DNA of 64,000 nucleotides, from assembly GCA_041390105.1 (NCBI GenBank), contig JAWKQO010000001.1:1056001-1120000 (forward strand), written 5' to 3'. The notes under the pieces were generated by a model. It was not told the DNA's origin. It did no database searches and saw only the letters and a program-made list of their open reading frames with translations. The translations under genes and the position numbers were made by a program. Position 1 is the first letter of the stretch. Every line of letters starts with the position of its first letter. The stretch is from Gemmatimonadota bacterium. Lineage in GTDB: Bacteria > Gemmatimonadota > Gemmatimonadetes > Longimicrobiales > Gaopeijiaceae. Shown one piece after another: positions 7,256 to 16,087 of this stretch.

Positions 7256-9657
7256 CGCAGCGTCACCACCGTCACCCCAGTGCCTCCCTCACCCTCCCCT
7301 CCCGGTCGCAGCGCCGCCACCCGGGGTTCCTCCGCCAGCAGCTCCGTCACGCGCGCCCGCAGGGCGCCCGTCCCTTTTCCGTGGATCACCCGGACCGATG
7401 GGAGATCGGCCAACACGGCATGATCCAGAGCACGCAGGAGCGCGGACTCGACCTCATCGACCCGAAGTCCCCGGAGGTCCACTTCGTGGGATGCGAGGTG
7501 TTCGGGCGGAGTCCAGATCGCGGCACGTCGGCGCTCGCGGCGCGGAGGCGCCGCGTCCAGGCGCCGCACATCAGCCACGCGGACCTTCAGGCCGTTGTCG
7601 AGCTCGACAAGGACGCGACCCTCCTCGACCTCGACGACGGTGCCGATGCCGCCGCTCTCTCCCACCCGCACGCGGTCACCGGGCTGAACGGCCAGGTCCC
7701 GGTCCGCCGGGCTGGACCGCTCCGAGACGCGGATCTGCTCGGCGGCCGCTTCTACCGCTCGGCGAGCCTCCCGGGCTGAGCGCTCGAGGTCGGTGGCCGT
7801 GCGCACCTCCTCGATGGCTTCCTCCACTTGAGCTCGGGCATCGAGCAGGATCTTGCGCGCCTCGGTCTTGGCATCGCGCACCGCCGTGCGCTCGCGCTCG
7901 CGCAACTCCGCCTCGCGGGCGGCCACCTCCGCCAGGCGCGACTCCAATTCCAGGCGGTGCCGTCGGGCCGCCTCGGCATCGGCAGCGGCGCGGCGCTCTT
8001 CAGCTTCGATGCGCGCGAGCAGCTGCTCCATGCGCAGCTCGGTGTCGTCCACCCGACGCTCGGCCCGGGCCAGCACCTCGTCGGGCAGTCCGGTCCGCCG
8101 GGCCATGGCCAAGCCATACGACCGCCCCGGGCGACCCTTGATGAACTCGAACGTGGGCTCCATGCGGTCCCCGTCGAAGCGCAGGGAGGCGTTGACCACC
8201 CGTGGGTCATCGTCGGCCAGACGCTTGAGCGCGCCGAGATGGGAAGTGGCCAGGATACGCGCACCTCGCGACACCAGCTCCTCCACCACGGCCTCCGCCA
8301 GGGCGGCACCCTCCGCCGGGTCGGTGCCGGTTCCCATTTCGTCGATCAGGACCAGGGCACTCGAGTCCGCCTGGTCGAGGATGTCCTTGAGTACAGACAG
8401 ATGCGCCGAGAACGTCGACAAGCTCTCGGCGATCGATTGACGATCCCCGATGTCAGCGAAGACTCTCGAAACGAGCGGCAGCACGCTGCCCCGCCCCAGG
8501 GGCGGCAGCACGCCGGAGTGCAGGAGCGCAACGGCCAGTCCCACCGACTTGAGCAGGACCGTCTTGCCTCCGGCGTTGGGGCCGGAGACCACGACGCCTC
8601 GCTCGTCCGCTGCCAGCTCGAGGTCGAAGGGAACGACCGTACCACGCGCGAGCAGCAGCGGATGCCTGCCACGCTGGATGCGCAGCGGACCGTCCGATGC
8701 GCCCAACTCGGGTCGCACCGACTCGGTCACAGCCGCGTAGCGGGCCCGGGCATGCAGCGCGTCGAGCTCTACACCCGCGCGAAAGGAATCGAGCAGATCC
8801 GCTGCGTGGGGACGCAAGCGCGCGCTGCGGTCCGCGAGGATGCGGTGGATCTCGCGCGCCTCCTCCAATTCCGCTTCCCGGAAGCGGTTCATGCCCTCCA
8901 CCGCGGCCGTCGGTTCGACGAAGAGCGTCTGCCCCGAGGACGACTCGTCGTGCACGATGCCAGGCAGCGTTCCCCTCCCCTCGCGCCGCACCGGGATGAC
9001 GAACCGTCCCTGGCGGACCGTGACGGACGCGTCGGCGACGCGCACGCGGTCCGGCAAACGAGACATCGTCTCCTCGAGCTGTTTGACGAGGCGTGCGCGC
9101 GCGCCCCGGAGCTCCCGACGCACGCGAGCAAGCTCGGGACTGGCGCGGTCAAGGACCTCGCCGTCCCCATCGACCGTCTGGTCGATCAGGCGCTCGAGAC
9201 CCTCGTCGGACAGCAAACGGGCTCGCAGTGCCTGCAGGGGTGGCTCGGCACCGGACAGCAGGTCGCGGAGGGCCCGGGACCCTCCCAGCAGGGCCCTGAT
9301 CGAGATCAGCTCGGGTCCGTCCAGCACGGCACCGTCGCGAGCGAGCCGCGCGGTGATGGCACGCGTGTCGGCCAACGCAGGCATCGCGAACGAGGGTACC
9401 TTCTCCAGGATCTGCCCCATGGCGACCACACGATCGAGCTCCGCCTCGATCCAGTCGCGGTCCGCCGAGGGCGTGAGGCCGCGCAGCAGTTCGCGGGCCG
9501 GCTCGCTGGCAGCGTGCGCCGCCACCAGAGCCAACGTGTCGTCCCATTCCAAGGCACGCAGCGTACGCGCACCCCAGGGCGGGTCTCCACGCGAGCGCGG
9601 GCGTCGGCCCGGTCGGCCGACGCCCGCGGAGGATCCCATGCCCGCCGAAGGGGTCAC
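7252..9657 (-). CDS. mutS2: Endonuclease MutS2
   Basis: MutS2-type ATPase; family members act on branched DNA or rescue collided ribosomes rather than in mismatch repair. From GTG at 9657 it is 801 residues, normal for the family. The Walker A motif GPNAGGKTVLLK and Walker B LVLIDEMGTGTDP are intact. A long coiled coil rich in Glu, Arg and Ala follows. The C-terminal Smr domain carries DLRGLRVDEV and HGKGTGALR, the expected nuclease motifs. The mismatch-recognition domain of MutS1 is absent, as expected. GTG overlaps the yqeY stop (GTGA, 9654-9657); an ATG seven codons in is an alternative start. Confidence 0.97.
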   Translation of the reverse strand: MTPSAGMGSSAGVGRPGRRPRSRGDPPWGARTLRALEWDDTLALVAAHAASEPARELLRGLTPSADRDWIEAELDRVVAMGQILEKVPSFAMPALADTRAITARLARDGAVLDGPELISIRALLGGSRALRDLLSGAEPPLQALRARLLSDEGLERLIDQTVDGDGEVLDRASPELARVRRELRGARARLVKQLEETMSRLPDRVRVADASVTVRQGRFVIPVRREGRGTLPGIVHDESSSGQTLFVEPTAAVEGMNRFREAELEEAREIHRILADRSARLRPHAADLLDSFRAGVELDALHARARYAAVTESVRPELGASDGPLRIQRGRHPLLLARGTVVPFDLELAADERGVVVSGPNAGGKTVLLKSVGLAVALLHSGVLPPLGRGSVLPLVSRVFADIGDRQSIAESLSTFSAHLSVLKDILDQADSSALVLIDEMGTGTDPAEGAALAEAVVEELVSRGARILATSHLGALKRLADDDPRVVNASLRFDGDRMEPTFEFIKGRPGRSYGLAMARRTGLPDEVLARAERRVDDTELRMEQLLARIEAEERRAAADAEAARRHRLELESRLAEVAAREAELRERERTAVRDAKTEARKILLDARAQVEEAIEEVRTATDLERSAREARRAVEAAAEQIRVSERSSPADRDLAVQPGDRVRVGESGGIGTVVEVEEGRVLVELDNGLKVRVADVRRLDAAPPRRERRRAAIWTPPEHLASHEVDLRGLRVDEVESALLRALDHAVLADLPSVRVIHGKGTGALRARVTELLAEEPRVAALRPGGEGEGGTGVTVVTLR

Positions 9658-10094
9658 GAACCCAACTCCTCCCGCACGATCCGGTTGGCCTCCTTGCCGT
9701 CGAAGCGCCCTCGCAGGAGAGGCATGACCCTGCCCATCACCGCCCCCAGATCGGCAGCCCCACCGGCGACGGCCTCCCGGACCAGGGCACGGACGGCGGC
9801 CTCGTCGAGGGGTGCGGGCATGTAGGCCTGCAGCCACTCGGCTTCGCGCTCCTCTTTGGCGGCGAGCTCCGGTCGCGCGGCCCGCATCTGGTCCGCCGCC
9901 TCCTTGCGCCGCTTGATGGCGCGGGAGACCACCTGGAGCAGCTCATCGTCCCCCAGCGCCGACCCCTTGTCGATCTCGGCGTTCTTCACTTCGCTGAGGG
10001 TCATCGACAGGAGCGACGTACGTTCTGCGTCGCGGGCCTTGCGCGCCGTGATCAGATCGCGCTGCAAGCGGTCTTTGAGGGTTTCCGTGGTCAC
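9654..10094 (-). CDS. GatB/YqeY domain protein
   Basis: A 146-residue stand-alone GatB/YqeY domain, the helical module also found at the C-terminus of GatB where it contacts tRNA. Conserved segments are LKDRLQRDLITARKARD, LLSMTLSEVKNAEI and the C-terminal MGRVMPLLRGRFDGKEANRIVREEL. GTG at 10094 is preferred over an upstream ATG because it gives the standard N-terminus starting just before the first helix. It is first in the minus-strand run mutS2-dnaG-recJ. The usual neighbour rpsU is not seen upstream. Function of the isolated domain is not firmly established in the family. Confidence 0.9.
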   Translation of the reverse strand: MTTETLKDRLQRDLITARKARDAERTSLLSMTLSEVKNAEIDKGSALGDDELLQVVSRAIKRRKEAADQMRAARPELAAKEEREAEWLQAYMPAPLDEAAVRALVREAVAGGAADLGAVMGRVMPLLRGRFDGKEANRIVREELGS

Positions 10095-10263
10095 CGGTTC
10101 TGTGCCCTGTTTTCTGGGACGCGTGGGTTCCAAAGCTGGCGCGGCACCCCAGGAGGGTCAATCAAGGACCGGGCGGCAGCCCCGGCTCGCCGCGCCATGG
10201 TCGTGCCCGCCGCCGGGGTCTATCGTCGCATCCCTCCATCCGCGCCCACCCGAGGAGACCGTC

Positions 10264-10680
10264 ATGCCCAACGACCTCGACGCTGCCGTTTCCGCCACCC
10301 CGGTCGCACCGCTGTCGCGCGTTCTGTCGGTCCGCCAGCGGCGGGCGCGTCCCTCGGGGACTGCGAACGGCTTCGACCCCACGCCTCCGGAGGCGTTTCG
10401 GATGCTCGACCCCTGGAAGGGGCCCTGGCGCCAGGCCAGAGGCCGCCACGCTCCACCGGCCGCACAGAACGCAGGTGGCCTTCGTCTCGAACCCTGGGTG
10501 GTGGTTCGTGACTCCCGGTGCCCGAGCCAGCGGCCGGCTCTGCGCTGCCTGCACGCGACTCTGCTGGGTTTGGGCGCTGCAGTCGATGACACGTCCACCG
10601 GCGCGCTCACGCGGCTGGTCCGTCTGGCCTGCGAGGCCGAGCGCTGGCTGGTGGCGGCCGGCCATCCGGAGGGAGCCTAG
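10264..10680 (+). CDS. Hypothetical protein (orphan, plus strand)
   Basis: Possible 138-residue protein starting at ATG 10264 with a good ribosome binding site (GAGGAG seven to eight bases upstream) and ending with TAG at 10680. It is one of only two plus-strand genes I would call in the window. No family was recognised. The N-terminal two thirds are Pro/Arg/Gly-rich and probably disordered, while the last 35 residues (from about ALTRLVRLACEAERWL) look like an amphipathic helix. It is divergent from yqeY and convergent with prmA. Base composition is similar to its neighbours. It may be a genuine lineage-specific gene or a chance open frame in GC-rich DNA; the start signal is the main support. 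Confidence 0.45.
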   Translation: MPNDLDAAVSATPVAPLSRVLSVRQRRARPSGTANGFDPTPPEAFRMLDPWKGPWRQARGRHAPPAAQNAGGLRLEPWVVVRDSRCPSQRPALRCLHATLLGLGAAVDDTSTGALTRLVRLACEAERWLVAAGHPEGA

Positions 10681-10699
10681 CACCGAGGGACGGCAAGCC

Positions 10700-11575
10700 T
10701 CAGGGCGCCCGGAAGAGCCCGCCCCACCATCCCTCGTCCATCTGGCTTTGCACCAGGTCGAGGCCGTGGCGCCGCGCGAGCGACTCCATGCCCTCGCGCT
10801 CATGGAGCTCGCACCCGCTCAACACCAACCAGCCCCGCGGGCGCACCGCTCGCAGCAATCCGGGCCAGGCGGTTTGTAGCCGGCGGCTCACCATGTTGGA
10901 CACCACTCCCTCGAAGCGGCCCCAGTCGTCGTCCGGCTCGAAGGCGCGACAGGCGATCTGCACTCGCCCCTCGCAACCGTTGCGAAGCACGTTCTCTTCG
11001 GCCTCGGCACACGCGTAGGAATCCAACTCGATCCCCAGCGCCTGGGCGGCTCCCAAGCGGACGGCCGCAATGGCCAGTATCCCCGATCCAGTCCCCACGT
11101 CCAGCACGCGATCGCCAGCCCGAACGGCGCGTTCCACCAACGCGAGCGCCACGCGCGTGGTGGCGTGCTCCGCGGTGCCGAAGGCCATGCCCGGATCGAT
11201 GGACAGGTGCACGTCCTGGGGTTCCAGCGTCACCTCACTCCAGGACGGCGCCACCACCAGGCGCTCCCCCACACGACGAGGTCCCAGCCCCTGACGCCAC
11301 AGCCGCTCCCAATCCTCGTGGGCCTGCCAGCCCCACTGGACCGAGTGGGTGCTCCCTGTCGCTTCGGCCAGCGCCTCGACGAGACGGCCCACCCAGGCCT
11401 CGGGGTCGTCCGGGGGAGCCACATACGTCACCCACGCGCCCGCCTCCTCCACCACGGCCCGCCCGCCCGCAGCCACCAACGCGTCGGCGACCAGACCCGA
11501 CTGCTCCTCACCCACGTCGGACACGGCGACCCGCAGCCAGCGGTCCGGGATGCCGTCCCCCTCAGCTCGAGCCAA
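10700..11575 (-). CDS. prmA: Ribosomal protein L11 methyltransferase
   Basis: SAM-dependent methyltransferase that trimethylates ribosomal protein L11. The 291-residue protein carries the PrmA signature IDPGMAFGTAEHATT (residues 127-141; the usual form has GTG-x-H-x-T) and the SAM loop LDVGTGSGILAIAAVRLGA (158-176). The catalytic-site region, typically ANIL in PrmA, reads SNMV here, a conservative variation. The gene overlaps the end of dnaJ by 14 bases and closes the hrcA-dnaJ-prmA run, an arrangement widespread in bacteria. Assignment rests on motif order and context. Confidence 0.93.
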   Translation of the reverse strand: MARAEGDGIPDRWLRVAVSDVGEEQSGLVADALVAAGGRAVVEEAGAWVTYVAPPDDPEAWVGRLVEALAEATGSTHSVQWGWQAHEDWERLWRQGLGPRRVGERLVVAPSWSEVTLEPQDVHLSIDPGMAFGTAEHATTRVALALVERAVRAGDRVLDVGTGSGILAIAAVRLGAAQALGIELDSYACAEAEENVLRNGCEGRVQIACRAFEPDDDWGRFEGVVSNMVSRRLQTAWPGLLRAVRPRGWLVLSGCELHEREGMESLARRHGLDLVQSQMDEGWWGGLFRAP

Positions 11576-12719
11576 AGGCCTCCTTCACGCGTGACCAGAA
11601 GCCCTTGGTCTCGGTCCGCGAGGGAGGGGGCGACTCGATGGCGCGCAGCTTCTGGAACAGGCTCTCCTGTTCGCCGGTGAGGCGCTCGGGAGTCCAGACG
11701 GTGACGCGCACGAGTTGGTCGCCTCGGCCGCGGGCCTGCAGGTGCGGCAAGCCCATGCCGCGGAGCCGCAGCACCTGTCCGGTCTGCACCCCGGCGGGAA
11801 CCTTGACGCTGACCGGCTCCTCGACCGTGGGGACGTCCACGTCGGCGCCCAGCGCTGCTTGCGCGAAGGTCACGGTCAGCTCGTAAAGCAGGTCGGCTCC
11901 TTCGCGCGCGAAGCGGGGATCGTCCTCGACGTCCAGCATGACGGCGATGTCGCCGCGCGGCCCGCCGCGAGGGCCGGCGTTGCCCTGACCCCGTAGCGTG
12001 ATGAAGTGCTCCGAGCTCACCCCCGCCGGAACCTCGACTTCGATCTCTCGTTCGGCACGCTCCCGACCGTCGCCATGGCACCGCGAACACTGCTGTTCGA
12101 CGATGGTGCCCTCCCCCTGACAGGAGCGGCAGACCGTCACGCTTACGAACTGGCCGAATACCGAGCGCTGCACGATCCGTTCTTCTCCGGTGCCGCCACA
12201 GGTCGGGCATCGCACCGTGCCCTTGCCATCCGCCGACCCCGTTCCGTTGCACAGCCCGCAGGGGTCGAGCAGCGACACGCGTAGGCGCTTCTTCACGCCG
12301 TGCGCCACTTCACTCAGCGTCAGCGGCAGCTTGATGCGCAGCGTTTGGCCGGTGCTGCTGCGCGGACCCCGGCGCGCACTCCGCCCGAAGAGATCCTCGA
12401 AGCCTCCGAACCCGCCGAAATCGCGCATGAACACTTCGACCGCATCCGCAAAGTCGAAGCCGCCACCCGAGAATCCCGGGCGTCCCTTGAGCCCTTCCTT
12501 CCCATAGCGGTCGTAGCGCGCGCGCTTGTCGGGATCACGCAGGACCTCGTAGGCCTCCGTCACCTCCTTGAAGCGCTCCTCGGCCTCCTTCGACCCGGCG
12601 TTGCGATCCGGGTGGTACTCGAGCGCACGGCGCCGGTACGCTTTCTTGATCTCGTCCGCGGACGCGTCGCGCGCCACGCCGAGCAACTCGTAGTAGTCGG
12701 TCATCGAATCCGTCGACAT
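11562..12719 (-). CDS. dnaJ: Chaperone DnaJ (Hsp40, class I)
   Basis: Co-chaperone that delivers unfolded proteins to DnaK and stimulates its ATPase. The 385-residue protein has the full class I architecture. The J domain carries HPD (residues about 36-38, in EYHPDRN). A Gly/Phe linker (GFSGGGFDF, FGGFGGFEDLFG) follows, then four CxxCxGxG repeats (CGLCNGTG, CPTCGGTG, CRSCQGEG, CSRCHGDG) and the C-terminal substrate-binding domains. A second ATG at codon 6 (MTDYYELLG) may be the true start, since neither has a clear Shine-Dalgarno. It follows hrcA after 19 bases with no grpE or dnaK in between. Confidence 0.97.
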   Translation of the reverse strand: MSTDSMTDYYELLGVARDASADEIKKAYRRRALEYHPDRNAGSKEAEERFKEVTEAYEVLRDPDKRARYDRYGKEGLKGRPGFSGGGFDFADAVEVFMRDFGGFGGFEDLFGRSARRGPRSSTGQTLRIKLPLTLSEVAHGVKKRLRVSLLDPCGLCNGTGSADGKGTVRCPTCGGTGEERIVQRSVFGQFVSVTVCRSCQGEGTIVEQQCSRCHGDGRERAEREIEVEVPAGVSSEHFITLRGQGNAGPRGGPRGDIAVMLDVEDDPRFAREGADLLYELTVTFAQAALGADVDVPTVEEPVSVKVPAGVQTGQVLRLRGMGLPHLQARGRGDQLVRVTVWTPERLTGEQESLFQKLRAIESPPPSRTETKGFWSRVKEAFGSS

Positions 12720-12738
12720 GGGATGAGGCCGGGCGCGA

Positions 12739-13812
12739 TCAAACGGTGAGCACGCGCGAGATCAGGGACGAGGTATAGTCGACGATCGCGACCACCTTCT
12801 CGTAGGGCATGCGTGTCGGTCCGATCACGCCCAGCACACCCTTCAGGTTGCCCGCCCGGTATTCGGCCGTGACCAGGGTCAGGTCGTTGAGCTCGAGGGT
12901 AGCGTGCTCCCGGCCGATGGTGACCGTCAGCCCCGACCCCAGCGCACGCTCCGTGAGCACATCCGCCAAAAGGTCCCGCTTCTCGGTCAGCTCGATCAAG
13001 CTCTTCAGGCTCTCGCTACTCGTGAACTCCGGCTGCTCGGCCAAGACACTGGTGTGACCGATGTGCACGCTGCTTTCCGCAGAGGTCGGCAGGGAGAACA
13101 GCTCGGCGCTCGACTGGATGAAGACGTTGAGGAACTCCTCGGCGGCCGGATCGTCGTCCAAGCTCCCCCGCAGGCGATCGAGCAGCGTCTCCCGGATCTG
13201 GCGCAAGGTCAGCCCGGCCAGTCTCTCGTTGAGAATGACCGTCAGGGTGAGCAGCGTGTCGGAGGGGACTTCGATGCGCAGGTCCACGTAGACCGTGCGG
13301 ACCAGCCCGCCCCGGATGGTGGCGACCAGCAGCACCTTGCTGGAGGAGACTTGCGCAAGGTCGAGCTTCTCGAGGACCGCTTCGTCGATGTCCGGAGCAA
13401 TCGCGACGCCCAGCTCGCGCGTGATCAAGCTGAGGGCACGCGTGGCCAACCGGACCAGCGACTCGATCCCGGTGGACCCGGTGCCGAGCTCCGTGTGCAG
13501 GCGCTCCCGCTCGGCGCTCGTGATCGTGGCCGGACGCATGATCTGATCGACGAAGTACCGGTAGGCGCGGTCCGTCGGGATGCGCCCCGCCGAGGTATGG
13601 GGGTGATACAGGTACCCCTTCTCCTCCAGATCCGACATCGTGTTGCGGATGGTAGCCGGAGAGACACCCAGCTCGAAGCCGCGCGCCAGCGTGCGGCTCC
13701 CCGCCGGTTCGGCCGTGCTGACGTAGCTGCGCACCACGGCTTCGAGCACGCCTCTCTCGCGCTCGTTGAGCGGGTCGGGCGTCTGCGCTGTAGAACGTCG
13801 TTCGTCGGACAT
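12739..13812 (-). CDS. hrcA: Heat-inducible transcription repressor HrcA
   Basis: Winged-helix repressor of class I heat-shock genes that binds the CIRCE inverted repeat. The 357-residue product from ATG 13812 begins with the DNA-binding domain (LNERERGVLEAVVRSYV, then SPATIRNTMSDLEEKGYLYHPHTSAGRIPTDRAYRYFVD), whose HTSAGR-x-PT-x-x-GYR-like block is diagnostic. The GAF-like core and C-terminal EYRAGNLKGVLGVIGPTRMPYEKVV follow. It lies 32 bases downstream of hemW and just upstream of dnaJ. I saw no CIRCE sequence (TTAGCACTC-N9-GAGTGCTAA) near it, so its operators are presumably at dnaK/groEL promoters elsewhere. Confidence 0.97.
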   Translation of the reverse strand: MSDERRSTAQTPDPLNERERGVLEAVVRSYVSTAEPAGSRTLARGFELGVSPATIRNTMSDLEEKGYLYHPHTSAGRIPTDRAYRYFVDQIMRPATITSAERERLHTELGTGSTGIESLVRLATRALSLITRELGVAIAPDIDEAVLEKLDLAQVSSSKVLLVATIRGGLVRTVYVDLRIEVPSDTLLTLTVILNERLAGLTLRQIRETLLDRLRGSLDDDPAAEEFLNVFIQSSAELFSLPTSAESSVHIGHTSVLAEQPEFTSSESLKSLIELTEKRDLLADVLTERALGSGLTVTIGREHATLELNDLTLVTAEYRAGNLKGVLGVIGPTRMPYEKVVAIVDYTSSLISRVLTV

Positions 13813-13844
13813 CGAGCCGATTCTTCGGTACCCTGTGAAGCTCG

Positions 13845-15005
13845 TCAACCGTCTGCGGCGAAGAGCGGGTCGGCAGTGGCGAGCGTGCCGTCGAGCGCGA
13901 CGGCCAGTTCGTCCAGCAGCAGCCAGCCCTCCGAGGTCAACCGCACCCGCCCCGACGTCCGCTCTGCCCAGCCGCTGTCCACCCATCGCTCGACGAGCGC
14001 CATCGCCAGGGGCGTCCATCCCCTCATCTCCAGCCCCGCTTCGATGCGAAGACCGAGCCAGATCCGCTCGAGGCGCCGGGACGCCCCCTCGACGACCTCC
14101 TCCTCCTCCCGGGGGAGGTGGCCTGAGTGGACGCGCTCCCTGTATTCCGCCCAATCCCGGAGGTTCCAGCGTCGGCGGGGAGGCCGGTAGCTATGGGCAC
14201 CGTTCCCCAGCCCCAGGTAGGGCTCACCACTCCAGTACACCTGATTGTGCGCGGATTGCCGACCGGGCAGCGCGAAGTTCGATACTTCGTAGTGCTGGTA
14301 CCCGGCCGCGCCCAACACCTCGACGGCGGTCAGGAATTCCTCCCGGTACTGTCCCTCATCGACCGGGGCCTCCCGCCCTTCGGCGACGGCCCGGCCGAGC
14401 GGCGTACGCGCCTCCACACCGAGCCCGTAGAGGCTGATGTGCTCCGGTTCCAGGGCCAGGGCCCGCTCGAGATCCTCCCGCCAGTTGCGTTCCAAGCGGA
14501 GCGGCAGAGCGAAGATCAGGTCCAGGCTCAGATTGTCGAATCCGGCAGCGCGTGCCAGTCCCACGGCCCGCTCGGCTCCGTCGGGACCGTGCAGGCGGCC
14601 CATCCAACGCAGGGCCGCAGGGTCGAAGCTCTGCACGCCGAAGCTGAGCCGGTTGACCCCTGTCCGCCTCCAGGCGTCCCCCAACGGGGCGTCGAAGCTC
14701 TCCGGATTGGCTTCGACGGTCCACTCCAGTCCGCTGCTGGGAAGCACCGCGCTGAAGATCGCGCGCAGTCCCTCCATGGCGTCCACGCCAAGCAGCGAGG
14801 GCGTGCCCCCACCCACATACAGGGTGCGCAGCAGGCCCATAGGGGCCTCGTCCAGATCCCGAAGCAACGCCCATTCGCGCGCGATGGCGTCCACCCAGGC
14901 GGCCGCGTCCGGACGCGCGTCCACGTGCACCGCGAAGTCGCAATAGGCGCAGCGCCGCGCGCAGAACGGCGCGTGCACGTACACGGATCGGACGGGCGCG
15001 CTCAC
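13845..15005 (-). CDS. hemW: Radical SAM heme chaperone HemW-like
   Basis: Radical SAM protein of the HemN/HemW family, 386 residues, the size of HemW rather than the longer HemN oxidase. The cluster-binding motif CxxxCxxC is at residues 15-22 (CARRCAYC) followed by DF, and GGGTPSLL lies shortly after. The region LSFGVQSFDPAALRWMGRLH is family-typical, and the C-terminal winged-helix-like domain is present. HemN-type coproporphyrinogen oxidases carry an additional N-terminal stretch, so a heme-transfer role is more likely. GTG at 15005 overlaps the dprA stop (GTGA, 15002-15005). hrcA starts 32 bases after its stop. Confidence 0.93.
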   Translation of the reverse strand: MSAPVRSVYVHAPFCARRCAYCDFAVHVDARPDAAAWVDAIAREWALLRDLDEAPMGLLRTLYVGGGTPSLLGVDAMEGLRAIFSAVLPSSGLEWTVEANPESFDAPLGDAWRRTGVNRLSFGVQSFDPAALRWMGRLHGPDGAERAVGLARAAGFDNLSLDLIFALPLRLERNWREDLERALALEPEHISLYGLGVEARTPLGRAVAEGREAPVDEGQYREEFLTAVEVLGAAGYQHYEVSNFALPGRQSAHNQVYWSGEPYLGLGNGAHSYRPPRRRWNLRDWAEYRERVHSGHLPREEEEVVEGASRRLERIWLGLRIEAGLEMRGWTPLAMALVERWVDSGWAERTSGRVRLTSEGWLLLDELAVALDGTLATADPLFAADG

Positions 15006-16087
15006 ACGTCCGCCCGCGCGTAGAGATCTCCTTCGATCCTTACGACGCGGCCTTCCAGCTCGAGCGCGGTCAGCGCGGCGAAGAGGTCGGCGAGCGGCAG
15101 GTCGGTGCGCAGTCGCAGATCGTCCAGACCCAACGGCTCATCGAGACGACGCCACACGTGGGCGGCGCTCGGATCGTCGGGGGTCCAGCTGGACGGCTGC
15201 ACCTGTAGCGCGCAGGGGAGCACGCCGACCAGATCATCCAACAGGGAGGCGGCGCTCACCACCACGCCCGCGCCCTCCCGGAGCAATTGGTTGCAGCCCC
15301 GTGAGCGGGCGCTGTCGATGCGGCCCGGCACCGCAAAGACCGCCCTGCCCAGATCGAGCGCGTGATCGACCGTGATCAGGGCACCGCTCTTCTCTCCCGC
15401 CTCTACCACCACGACGGCCGCCGCCAGCGCTGCGACGATCCGGTTACGCTGCGGGAAGTGGTGGGGAAGCGGCGGTGTACCTGGAGCGAATTCGGTCACC
15501 AACAGGCCCCGCTCCACGATGCGCCGTCGCAGATCACGGTGCCGGTGCGGATAGGGAACGTCGAGCCCTGCCCCCAGGACACCTACGGTACCGCCCGGCC
15601 CATCCAGGGCGCCTCGGTGGGCCGCGGCGTCGATTCCCAGGGCGAGGCCGGAGAACACCACCGCACCGGCCTGCGAGAGCTGCCGCGCCAGGCCCTCGGC
15701 ATGACGCAGGCCATAGGGCGATGCGTTGCGCGCGCCCACGACGGCGACGCCCGGGCGGGCGAGCAGCCTGGGTTCGCCGTGCAGGAAGAGCACGGCCGGT
15801 GGATCGGCCAGTGCCCGCAGTCGGTCCGGGTAGGCGGCCGACCCCCAGGGAACGACGTGCGTGCCGTCACGATCGGATCCAGCGACCACCGCGGCGGCCC
15901 GTGCGCGCAGCGCCCGCCACTCCTCCGGCGGCAGGGCCGGCAGGCGGGTCCCACCCCGGGCAGCCTCCGTCAGTGCGGCGACCGCCGAGCCGCTCGCCCG
16001 CAGACTGTCACCCAGGGTCCGGCCCCGCGTGGGGTAGGCCAGCGCCAGCGTGACCGCGGCAGATTGCTCGTCCTTCAGGGCATCCAT
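15002..16087 (-). CDS. dprA: DNA processing protein DprA/Smf
   Basis: Single-strand DNA binding protein that loads RecA during natural transformation; present in many bacteria not known to be competent. The 361-residue protein has the Rossmann-like DprA core with VAVVGARNASPYG, FSGLALGIDAAAHRGAL, the FPQRNRIVAALA motif and VDHALDLGRAVFAVPG. A C-terminal winged-helix-like extension (DEPLGLDDLRLRTDLPLADLFAALTALELEGRVVRI) is also present. It overlaps the obg stop by 13 bases and the hemW start by four, so it is co-transcribed with them. No other competence gene (comEC, pil) is in the window. Confidence 0.96.
   Translation of the reverse strand: MDALKDEQSAAVTLALAYPTRGRTLGDSLRASGSAVAALTEAARGGTRLPALPPEEWRALRARAAAVVAGSDRDGTHVVPWGSAAYPDRLRALADPPAVLFLHGEPRLLARPGVAVVGARNASPYGLRHAEGLARQLSQAGAVVFSGLALGIDAAAHRGALDGPGGTVGVLGAGLDVPYPHRHRDLRRRIVERGLLVTEFAPGTPPLPHHFPQRNRIVAALAAAVVVVEAGEKSGALITVDHALDLGRAVFAVPGRIDSARSRGCNQLLREGAGVVVSAASLLDDLVGVLPCALQVQPSSWTPDDPSAAHVWRRLDEPLGLDDLRLRTDLPLADLFAALTALELEGRVVRIEGDLYARADV

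Noticed and set aside
7828..9825. Long plus-strand open frame opposite mutS2
   Set aside because: Antisense to an unmistakable MutS2 coding frame; long antisense frames are expected at this GC content.
10158..10803. Minus-strand frames between prmA and yqeY (searched for rpsU)
   Set aside because: No ribosomal protein S21 signature and no RBS; only shadow frames of the plus-strand candidate.
15002..16087. dprA as part of a natural-competence island
   Set aside because: Only dprA and a YlbF-family gene (elsewhere) hint at competence; no uptake genes in the window.
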